A stretch of 64,000 nt of DNA from Panicum virgatum (taxonomy: Eukaryota; Streptophyta; Magnoliopsida; Poales; Poaceae), in contig NC_053153.1 in NCBI RefSeq assembly GCF_016808335.1, forward strand, positions 19,665,033 to 19,729,032, given 5' to 3'. Positions 22,697 to 31,616 of this stretch are shown here, piece by piece. A program made the translations under genes and the position numbers. Every line of letters starts with the position of its first letter. Position 1 is the stretch's first letter. The notes beneath the pieces are model-generated. The model saw only the letters and a list, made by a program, of their open reading frames with translations. It had not been told where the DNA came from and did not search any database.

Positions 22697-22854
22697 CAGG
22701 GGCGGAGCTAGGTTGTGTATGGGGTGTGCCTGGGCACCCACGCCAAAACAAAAACTCAGTGTTAATTATCAAATTTTCACTTCATAAATCATAGAGCTAG
22801 TAGCACAATCATAGACAGGGCACCCCCCTCGATTCAGCTCTAGTTTCGCCCCTG
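22697..22854. mobile_element. hAT MITE inserted in a coding exon
   Basis: A 158-bp element with ends CAGGGGCGGAGCTAG on the left and CAGGGGCGAAACTAGAGC from the right. It is flanked by a perfect 8-bp duplication GCGGGTAG (22689-22696, 22855-22862). An 8-bp duplication with CAGGG-type ends is diagnostic for the hAT superfamily. It interrupts the WAT1-related exon. Confidence 0.92.
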
Positions 22855-22999
22855 GCGGGTAGATCGACCCGCAACGCTTGACTGCCCATGACATCAGAAT
22901 AAATGCCACACCAGTGGTGAACACCCCCTGCTTGGATGGAATAACAGGTGAATAGCATGTCACGTTTCAAATAAAGGTACAGCATGGCGTGCCGCCTTA

Positions 23000-23320
23000 G
23001 AGATTGTTCAGTTAGACATGAATTCATTCCGGACCGTGAATGACAGAAACAATAAGAAATATATAAAAGATTGGGATTTATTCCGGGTCGAAAACTAATT
23101 GCTATAAAATAGTCTTATGATAGCTATATTAAAAGATCAGGAATCAATCCATGAGTCTAGAGAGGTGTGAAATTAATCCTGGTCTCTTGCTGTACTTATT
23201 ATGAGTATATTTTGTTGCAATTAGTTTTTGACCCGGAATAAATCCCGGTCTCTTGTTATATCTCTTATTGTTTTTATCATTCCTAGTCCGGAATGAATCC
23301 ACATCTAACCGAACAAGGCC
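23000..23320. mobile_element. PIF/Harbinger MITE in the first visible WAT1 intron
   Basis: A 321-bp element with ends GAGATTGTTCAGTTAGA on the left and GGCCTTGTTCGGTTAGA from the right. TTA duplications flank it (22997-22999, 23321-23323). The right duplication supplies bases 2-4 of the splice donor GTAA. Removal leaves an intron of about 73 bp. Confidence 0.85.
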
Positions 23321-23473
23321 TTACCAAGTATACAACTGTTAGAAGTTTAAGATCCCATTTGAGCGTCCATGCTGATCTCTTCGGGTCGATCAGGATGCCA
23401 ATCGCAAATGCTTGCAGGCTGCTTGACAATGACAGACATGTAAGTGTTGTCGCCCAATACTGACATGGGAAAC

Positions 23474-23954
23474 CTTAGTTAGCTTAACCTGTAGTGATAT
23501 AAAATTTCAGTAAGGATGACGAGTAATAATTGGAGTGTGGTCATACGACTCATACCTAATAAACATTCATATCACTCCTTCAGAATAGATACATGATGCA
23601 AAAGCAGGCTATAACAAATGGCGTGATTTGCTTGGGGGAGGGGGAGGGGGTGGGGTCTCATTGAAAATGTTTAATTTATTGGGCGATTTTCTTCTTATTA
23701 TTTATAAACTAGCCTATCAACTCTTGCTCCCAGGCTAATTAGAGTTATTTTAAAAATAAATCATACAACTAATAACTATAATTATCTATCTCACGCACTA
23801 GCATCTATTTAATATTCTAACACATATAAAATATATTTATCGTAATATAGTTGTAATAGATTTCATTTTACAGCACACCTTCATGTGTATTATATATATA
23901 ACTAATTGAACTATTTATTTATGAATTAGTTTTTATCATTCATCGTACATGAAT
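23474..23954. other. AT-rich spacer
   Basis: No coding exon for the missing 5' half of the WAT1-related gene was recognised. There is a short G-rich run (around 23635-23655). Confidence 0.4.
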
Positions 23955-24541
23955 ACATTGTGACACTTATCATGGGTAGTATTTTTATATAAATAATAAT
24001 ATAATAATATAAATAATAATTTAGAATTTTATTATTGATATGCTTTAATATTTTATTATAATTATATAATTTAGATTCAGATTTAGGGGCAAGCCACCCC
24101 GAGCATTAATGTAAGAAGAAGACCTCTCACACAGGCCGAGAAAACCCCCGAACCCCTACCCCACCCTTACACTGGGGCGCCGTAACCCATACCGTAACCC
24201 GTGTGAGAGCGGGCCGGGGTGAGCCCGCTCGTAGGTCGAGTTTTTTTTAATTTATATAAATTTAGGGGTTACTTTAATTTTTTTATAATGGTAGAGGTGG
24301 TAATTTAGATACATGTTTAGAGGCCACTTTAGTCTATTTTTATAATGACTGATGTGGGTAATTTATTAGAAAAGATAATAGATCCAATGACTATTATGAT
24401 TAGAGTAATCAGATGGATGGCTAGATGTTTCTAATTTTTATGAGAAGGATTTCTCTATTTTTTTTATTTTTAAAATATCCACCTAGAATCCTTGGTGGCT
24501 TTACGTGTAGGCTTCGAAGGAACCTCCAATTAGCAATAGTA
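23955..24541. repeat. Diverged direct repeat, copy 1
   Basis: It shares, in order, GTGACACTTATCATGGGTAG, an ATA-rich stretch, TTTAGATTCAGATTTAGGGG, the block CTTTAGTCTATTTTTATAAT, AATGACTATTATGAT and CAGATGGATGGCTAGATGTT with copy 2 (24547-24924 plus 30851-30990). It carries an extra GC-rich insert at 24090-24259. Family not identified. Confidence 0.8.
24090..24259. mobile_element. SINE-like 170-bp insertion
   Basis: A GC-rich segment ending in T8 plus an AT tail, flanked by the 9-bp repeat ATTTAGGGG (24081-24089, 24260-24268). Copy 2 of the surrounding repeat has a single ATTTAGGGG and no insert (about 24670-24680). No inverted termini were seen, so a SINE-like retroposon fits better than a MITE, but family is not assigned. 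Confidence 0.5.
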
Positions 24542-24546
24542 ATACA

Positions 24547-24924
24547 CCGTGAAACTTATCGTGGGTAGTATTTTTATATAACAATAATATAATAATAATA
24601 GAAATAGTAATTTAGAATTTTATATTGATATACTTTAATAGTTTATTATAATTATATAATTTAGATTCAGATTTAGGGGTTACTTTAACTTTTAATAATG
24701 ACATAATTGGATAATTTATATATACATTTGGGGGCTATTTTGTATTATTATTTAAATGGCATGGTTGGGTAATTTACACAAAAATTAGGGGGTTACTTTA
24801 GACTTTTTTTATAATGGCATAGGTGGATAATTAGATACATGTTAAGGGGTACTTTAGTCTATTTTTATAATAGCAGATGTGTGCAATTTATTAGAAAAGA
24901 TAACAGATCTAATGACTATTATGA
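24547..24924. repeat. Diverged direct repeat, copy 2, left part
   Basis: Homologous to copy 1 up to AATGACTATTATGA. The homology then stops at 24924 and resumes at about 30851 (TTAGAGTAGTCAGATGG), so the 5.9 kb between is an insertion. Confidence 0.8.
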
Positions 24925-25264
24925 CTAGTAAAATATACATGCGTCACGCACATATTTTAAAAAATATTGAACACATGTTTATATTCATAGAATGCTCATA
25001 TAAGATTTTTATTCAATTGACATAAACGGCAAGCCAACTGAACATATTATTGAACCCATGTAAATAATTTATATTCATAGAAAACATTCTAACAAAGAAG
25101 AACTATTTTATTGAACCAGTGTAAATAACAGAATCACAAAAAAATATCATAGCATAAGAAGTGGTAGACTTAATCATCTGAATGCTTATTTGCTAAGAAG
25201 CTCATATCTATCCACGACCTGCAAGTTTAATCAACTTATTATGGAATTTATATGTCCAGATAGA

Positions 25265-25591
25265 TTAGAAATTTGGTATTAGCCGTGTTTCAGTTGCATA
25301 ATAAAAAATACATGGGTGCACCGTTTCCTTATCCATCTTCTTGCCTTCACCAAAGATGAAGTAATTAAGAACAATCAAATGTTCAACAGGCCAGTAAAGG
25401 AACATCAAAACTTGAGCAAAAAATTGCCACTGAATTATTGCTACAATGCTGCAATTTCCTACAAAGAAAACCGCCAACTGAATGTAAGGTCCAGGTCTCC
25501 AGGACGAGAGAGAGAGAGAGATAGAGAGAGAGAGATAGAGAGAGATAAGAGACAAAATAATTACTCTGTGTACTCTCAAATCAGCAGGCAC
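25265..25591 (-). other. Possible captured exon fragment in the Helitron
   Basis: The frame encodes a hydrophobic, exon-like segment (from about GPYIQLAVFFVGNCS to EGKKMDKETVHP). It is preceded on the coding side by low-complexity sequence from a GA/CT microsatellite. I recognise no family. It may be an exon carried by the Helitron. Confidence 0.3.
25503..25555. repeat. (GA)n microsatellite
   Basis: Interrupted GAGAGA/GATAGA run of about 50 bp. Confidence 0.95.
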
Positions 25592-26473
25592 ATGCCACCT
25601 GCTGCTTCTGCTCCCTCAAATCAAGCAGGGCATGTACAACGCCGAGACGATGTCGTCTTTCTGAAATACGTCGATTCGAAAAAGAAGAGATCAAGCAAAT
25701 AAAACAGAAGGTTCCGACCTCCCCCGATCCACCAGCCGCTGCCGCTATCGTCTGGCTGCTCGTCTCGCTCTCGCCCTCCCAGTTGAGGCCACCACCTTCC
25801 CGGCTCCACCCCCGCCCCGCCAGGGGCCGCACCTTCTTCCCCGTCCTGTGCTCCCACCCACGTTTTTACTACCACCCCACCCATCGGTGCGCCGCATCAC
25901 TGTACCATCAGCCTCAGCCAGCGCGCCCCCCGTGCTGAGCCGCGCCGCGCCGCGCCGGACGACCAGACCGGACCAAAAGCCATAATGTCGGGCAAGTACG
26001 TGTAGACCGCCCCCGGCCCGCCTCGCCGCCCACCGGCGGCCGTCCTCCTCCTCCGCCTCGCCTCGCCGCTACCCCCAACTCCTGCCATGCCGCTCCCAAA
26101 TCAAGGTCGCTAGTTAATCGAATCAAAGCCGAGACTCAAGGGGGGGGGGGCGACATGAACGTGCAGCCGGCCTGGGCAACTCCAGCTGCCTGAGCACCGC
26201 CACCACCAGATCTCCTTGCTCCGGCCGCCCCCGCCCCTTCCGGCCACAGATCCGCGCTCCCCTCGGCTCATCCTCTCCATCCATCCCTCCCATGGCCTCT
26301 CTAGCTGTGCGTGTAGGGAGATCGGGGACGATGGCTTAGCCGCCCACACCACCCGCCGCCACCGCTGGTGACCACTTCGGTCCCGGCGGCCACTCCGGCC
26401 CCGGCGGCCATAGTTCCGCCACTCCCCCGGCCACCTCGGTTCACCTTCACCTCCGAGCTGTCGTACGCCCGTC

Positions 26474-28427
26474 GTGCGCGCCGCTATGCCTGTGTTGGAG
26501 CTCGACGATGACAACGACGACCTCCTTGATGACATGGTTCGACCTCCTGACCCCGACCCCCCACCCACCGCCTGCGGCTCACCGGAGCACCTCTTCTTCC
26601 ATTCACCACCGCCTCCGTCCACCCACCTGTCGGCAACCACTCCGGCGTCGACGACCACCACATCCTCATCTGCTCCAGCGCCGGGTGCCTTCTCCCTCAA
26701 TGGCCCATCCACGCTGACAGCCACCCCGGCCCCGGCAACCTCCTCCTCGCCGACGGGCGCTCCTCTCCCCTTCCCTGAGCTCGGAGCTCTCTTCCCGGAC
26801 GCAGCTCCGTTTTTCCCTAGCGGCCACTCCGGCGGCCGGGGGAAGCAGCTCCGATGGAGGGACGACACCCCACCCCTCTCCAACCATGACGGCTCCCCGT
26901 CCTACCGCGACATTCTGCTGTGGCAGCCCAGGGCGACCACCTCAACACCGGCGGCGGCGCAGGTCGACGCGCCGGCTCCGATGGCCACTCTCCGCTCCAT
27001 CGTGGTGTTGCCTCCACGTGGCGAGGGTGGGCACCGCAAGCGTCCACATCGGTGGGGCCGCCGACTACCCTCTCCGCCACCCTGGACAGACAAGCACTCC
27101 CGGCGCAGCAATTGCCGCCATGGAACGGCGGAGCTAGTCGTCGGTCTCCAGCGGCACGACCACCCCCACAAGGCTGGTCGGTCTACCCCATGCCGTGTCC
27201 GTGATCAGGCTGCGCATCGCCCTCCTCGCATCGACCCTGATGGCTGGCAACGAGTTGAGAGGCGGCGCGCGCATCCTCGGGACCTTCGGGAGCAGCCTCC
27301 TCGGCCGGAAGCGCCGCCGCGGCGATGCTTCCCCAAGGTGCTCGATGGACGATGCTTGAACTGTCTTTCCTTCAAGCATCGGGTTGCTTCGTGTCGTCAA
27401 CCATCGCAGTGCCTGTGCTGCCACGGTCTTCGGCACCATGCCAAGGATTGCTTGCGGCCTCGTTGCCCTCAACTTCGCTCGGCCTAGGCTCGGCTGGACG
27501 GTCATGTCGCTCCTGCTGGGTTTGGGCATGATCGCCCTCCGGTCTCCGACGATCGGTCGTCGCTGATGACTGCTGCTACTGGCGGTGGCCTTGACCTCAC
27601 GCTATCCGCCACCGACGCCTTGGCCATGGTTGCTTTGGCTGCGGCCAAGTCAGCGATCATGGCTGTGCTTCGCATCGGGGAGGACAACTTCGCGCCTGGG
27701 GCTAGGCTTCCCCGAGCTGTTAGTGGCCACCTTCCAGTCTCAGGAGTTTCGAGATCGGGCTTCGGCGGCGAGTGTTTCCCAGGAGGGGCCATCGCTTTCC
27801 GGTGGTCTGCTGGGGCACTCGGAGGCTGCCACACCCGTGACGCCTGTGGAGGTGCCACCTTCGGCCGAGGTGGGGTCGGTTGTGGAGGTGCCGCCTGTGG
27901 AGGTGCCACCATCGGCCGAGGTGGTGCCAGTTGTGGAGGGGCTTCCTATGGAGGTGCCACCTTCGGCCGAGATTGTGGTGCCGGCTTGTGAGGAGGCAAC
28001 TAGCACGGTCGGGGTGTCGAAGGATTGCAATTCCACGGCCTTGGAGGACTTCATCAGCAAAGTTACGAAGAATATTTCGCCGCTTCTTGTGGACAAGCCG
28101 CCTCGCTGCCGTCGAGTCGACCCTGTCCTCATCGGCACGCCTCCTCAGCTGCCTTCGTCTGAGGTATATGGCCTCAGACGAAGCCATCGCCAAGCCTTGG
28201 ACCCTCTCTCGGCCGTCAAGCCGGCAAAGCGAGGGGCGGTGCTCCTGATGTGCCGACTCGGTGAGGTTGGCGCACCTCTTCCCTTAGCGGCTTCGGTAGA
28301 GCAAGTGGTGGAGAAACTCTTTCGTGAAGGACCTTCGCTGCATCACATGGACGCTTTGGAGGACATACTTCCGATGTTGAAGAATAAGATCAACAGCTCC
28401 CCCTCTGTGGGATGGAGCGTTGACTGA
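26474..28427 (+). pseudogene. CCHC zinc-knuckle ORF1-like retroposon protein, frameshifted
   Basis: Two frames cover the protein. 26474-27487 encodes an Ala/Pro-rich N-terminus and two zinc knuckles (CLNC....H....C and CLCC....H....C, around 27350-27440). 27585-28427 encodes the C-terminal part with a repeat-rich linker and the conserved RRS...AKRG...L region. The frames differ, so at least one frameshift lies between 27440 and 27600. ORF1-type proteins bind the element RNA. It is GC-rich, and several opposite-strand ORFs here are composition shadows. Confidence 0.65.
27838..27984 (+). repeat. Coding minisatellite, three units of VEVPPSAE type
   Basis: A GTGGAGGTGCCACC...TCGGCCGAG unit repeats about every 50-60 bp inside the ORF1-like gene. 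It encodes repeats of VEVPPSAE with variable spacers. Confidence 0.85.
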
Positions 28428-28637
28428 GGGCTACGTTTTGAGCCAGTTGTTTAGGTTGTGCGGGATGTGAGTAGTTCATGTTAGAGTTATCATTCGGGTT
28501 GTATTCAGCTGGCTTGCCGGCTTGTGTCCATCTGGAGTCCGTTCCATTTAGGTTGTAACCGAACACTGTACCAATTTCTTCTTCATCTTAATGCAATGAT
28601 ACGCTACGCGCGTATTCAAGAAAAAAAATACGTCGAT

Positions 28638-30838
28638 GCGGCCCTCATTAACTGAAGAGAGAGGGTGTAGCCGTCATCTTGTTCATCTATTGCTTGGGCG
28701 CATGCTCCAAAGCACGACGACGACTCCCGATCCGCGTTGTATGAACTCATCGACGGTGCCATTGATCCGATGTGCGGGGATTAGCGTGCGCACGATTTTC
28801 CTATGGAAAATCAGTGGTTGAGGCAAAACTCTATCTAACTAGGAAAGAGGGAAGAGCAGAGAAGAACTTGCCTCTCCTAGCCGACGGTATTGATGGATTG
28901 GCTTGTGCTCGATCCCACCGGCAGCTGCACTGCCGGTGAGCCATCGCGCGCACTGGCCCTTCCTATGTTGCGTCATCCGCAGCGGCATGCCTGCTTGCCT
29001 TGGGCTCCATGATTTGCCATGGCGCTGATGGGAGAGGAAGAGAGAGAGGCCGGAGAAGAGAGAGAGCTGCTGGATTGATGAGAGGCAGATAGTGGCCGGA
29101 TAAGGATCAGAAAGAGGAGAAGGCTCTGCTAGTGGCCATGGATCGAAAGCTGGAATATTTTTTTATCATCTAATTAAATATCTTTTATTTATACTTCTTA
29201 AGTGACTTATATATGAATATATCATCTATTCTATTGTGGAAGCACAAACAAAGTTACAAAGATCAATTCTTACTTGATCACCATGATTCGTGTGCTCAAA
29301 AATAAATTAAATGGCATGAAGACTGCTATATAGACAATCCACTACACAAACTATTTGTTTAGCTGTCTATGTATGTCAAACAGACAGCAACTGTCTAAAT
29401 CATTGTACATGCCCTTAGCAACTCATCTACTTAATGCCTCTCTTTGTTTTTCTTCCCGAGCAGAGAAAGCAAGCAGGTCACCGCCAGCCACACCATCAGC
29501 CTGCATCGCCGCTCGTCACCCTCACAAGAAGATCTTGACACGAATAACAACCTTTCCCCTGCGTTGACCTGCACAAAAATCGGTGGGCGGTTGCCGACTG
29601 CCGCAGCACAGGGCACCCATGGCTGCGTCGCCGGCGGCTCTCATGCCACCGCCATCGGCGGCCGGTGATTCCTGTGGAAGACAACATGAACCTGGAGGCA
29701 TCGGTGGCGAGCAGCGCCCAGCGGTCGCCCGCGAGCTCGGTGGTGGTAGGGGGGTGGCATGGGCGGGACTGGGGAGCCGCGCCGCGAGCCCGGAGCTGGT
29801 CCATATCGGATGGACTCTGCTGAAGGCCACATCACCGGGGACCAGCTCCATAGCTAGGGCAGGCATGACCTGGTCTCCCATGCACAGACCTGGATCTAGA
29901 TGACTGAGGCTATTGCCGGCCAACCGCTGCAGCCCCCATAGTCGCCGGATTGGGAGGGGGCCATGACCCTAGAGAGGGAAACGAATGCCAAAGGGCACCA
30001 GGCCACGTGACATGATAGATCGCAGCCCGTCGAGGATTGGATTCCTCCACAACAACAGCGGGGCAGCGAAGTCGGCGGTATTTCTGTGCATATTCCACGG
30101 AGAACCTGCAGCCGCAGGAGCGGATCGTAGGCCATCGGGCGCGCGGCGACCGGGAGGCTGTGGCGGCTGTGGCAAACGGGTCATGGCACGGAGCAAAGGG
30201 AAAGGAGAGCCCCGAAAGGAGAAGCCGACGCACAGGCTAAGGGACAAACGGTACCCGCCGGGTATGAGTCAGCTGGTGCTAAAAAAATTTGCTTTTGGGC
30301 AGACACATCCCTGACTCGCAATTGTTTGGGCAGTCCCAACGCTCCATGTCATATAGTTTCCATAGTATTTAATACACTGCCATATCAGCATTTTGATGAG
30401 ATGGCAATCAAATTAATGAGGAAAGAGAGAGAAACGATTTCTCCCCTGAGAAACCAGGTCTACGCGTCGACCGAGAACCAAAGAAACTAGCAAAATTGCG
30501 CTGGGGCTGGTCCTCGTTTCCATCATTATGGGGCCCACTGTGAGCACCCAATCGAAGAACTGCAGAGCTCACCTTTTCAAAGGGAAGATAGTGGTAGAAT
30601 TAATTGTAGATGCACACAAACCAACATTGCATTGTGTAGTGTAGTTTCTAGAGGTAGTTTCTTTTTGATTTGGCACCTACAGAAACTAATGTGTAGTTTC
30701 TGGGCTGGGACTACCCTTATAGGTCTGCACCCTCTCCCACCTTCCTCACATCCGACACGTGGTTCTAGCGTGAGGTGTACGGTGGACCCAATCTAGATGA
30801 AAAAGATTTTCAATTGTTTTTTATCTTTATAGTATAGA
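28638..30838. other. Right part of the Helitron, no assignable gene
   Basis: Mixed-composition DNA. 29480-30240 is GC-rich with several overlapping ORFs on both strands, none with a recognisable domain. Around 29360-29413 and 30300-30400 there are sequences resembling ends of small rice DNA transposons (ATGTACAATGATTTAGACAG read on minus, and CCCAACGCTCCATGTCATAT), but I could not pair them. Confidence 0.35.
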
Positions 30839-30850
30839 TAGAAGAATATA

Positions 30851-30990
30851 TTAGAGTAGTCAGATGGATAGCTAGATGTTCTGATTTTTATGAGAGTTTT
30901 TAGAACTTCTCTATTTTTTTTAGAGTGTCTAGAATTTTAGGTGGCTTCACATGGAGACTTCAAAGAAGCCTTCAATTAGTAATAGCAAGA
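30851..30990. repeat. Diverged direct repeat, copy 2, right part
   Basis: Resumes the homology with copy 1 (24390-24541), sharing CAGATGG, GCTAGATGTT and the end ...CAATTAGTAATAGCAA. Confidence 0.75.
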
Positions 30991-31380
30991 TTGTGTTAAG
31001 CCACTTTACTTTATTATGTGAATTTCAAATCATGAACTGGCACGATACGCTGGTGTAAATAATTTAGCGTCCATTTCGCTTCCTCATTAACCACTTGCTC
31101 ACGCCCGCTAAAAGAGGCACTTGCTATTCTCACGCCACGATTACCTTCCAATTACTGTCCGCCAATACCAAAATTCAGCCGCCAAAGATAAAAATTAACT
31201 TCCTTCTATTGCCACCCATACCAAAAGAAGCACCAGTGCTTCAAATTTTCATTGCCCGCCATCTAGCAATTTCGTTTTCAAGTTGCCATGGCCTATATAA
31301 TAAGTTGCTTTGGAGGATCACTACGTCCAGACAATTCCAGTAATCGACCCCGGCCCACCCCCTAGACATAAAAAAAAAAC
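30991..31380. other. Spacer, no gene seen
   Basis: The ORF at 31095-31343 has no recognisable domain. Confidence 0.4.
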
Positions 31381-31616
31381 TGTTGTAATGAAAGTAGAGA
31401 ATGAATGATTGTGAATGAGTGTGTTGTTTCCATTAATTAATTATGCTTATATACAAGACCGAGAGACATCATCCTAAGGGACATGTCCCTTGAGGATGAT
31501 CCCTTCGGGGCACCCCTTGGGGTGGAAGTTCCCCAAGTGGGGATTTATCTACTAATTACTGAATTAACTAAATAATTACACTAATTGATCACTAATTAAT
31601 TATTTTTCTTCTAACA
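31381..31616 (-). repeat. 3' LTR of the copia element
   Basis: In element orientation it starts TGTTAGAAG and ends TACAACA (TG...CA rule), 236 bp. It is immediately preceded by the polypurine tract TCAAGGGAGAG (plus 31617-31627). Confidence 0.8.

Larger units (their letters stand above)
22251..23473 (-). pseudogene. WAT1-related (MtN21/EamA-type) transporter, 3' exons, disrupted by a hAT MITE
   Basis: Three exons of a plant drug/metabolite-type transporter can be read: 23325-23473 (beginning FPCQYWATTLTCL), 22610-22927 and 22251-22461 (with the terminal membrane segment ILGTLLVILGVYTFLWGK). WAT1-related proteins have ten membrane segments and move auxin, amino acids or other metabolites. Only the last part of the family length is visible and no 5' exons were found to the right. 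The middle exon carries a 158-bp hAT MITE (22697-22854), after which the frame meets a stop. Without the insert and one copy of its 8-bp duplication, the frame is continuous. The intron between the first two exons is mostly a second MITE. Confidence 0.8.
25676..28625 (+). mobile_element. LINE-type retroposon with only an ORF1-like protein
   Basis: The 2.95-kb unit ends in a short poly(A) (28621 on). It is flanked by AAATACGTCGAT at 25664-25675 and 28626-28637, a target-site duplication overlapping the A tail. The coding part has two CCHC zinc knuckles and a C-terminal segment (RRS then AKRGAVLLM) seen in many rice ORF1-like retroposon proteins. No endonuclease or reverse transcriptase is present, so it would need another element for movement. 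Confidence 0.7.
24925..30838 (-). mobile_element. Helitron in minus orientation with nested retroposon
   Basis: Read on the minus strand, the 3' end is ACTAG followed by T at 24925/24924, preceded by a TGCG-TCA-CGCA hairpin within about 20 bp. The 5' end reads TCTATACTATAAAG at 30838, preceded by A. The flanks are two halves of one repeat copy, whose undisrupted partner (about 24380-24400) acts as an empty site. About 12 bp between 30838 and the resumed homology at 30851 are unexplained, so the exact 5' end is uncertain. No Rep/helicase gene seen. Apart from the nested retroposon it holds about 2.9 kb that may include captured gene pieces. Confidence 0.6.

Noticed and set aside
26110..27529. 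Long minus-strand ORFs (for example 26110-26883 and 27134-27529)
   Set aside because: They are GC-rich shadows of the plus-strand ORF1-like frame, with low-complexity Arg/Gly/Ala translations and no domains.
29360..30720. A Pack-type element bounded by sequences near 29413 and 30300-30720
   Set aside because: Both resemble small transposon ends, but they do not pair as inverted repeats and no target duplication was found.
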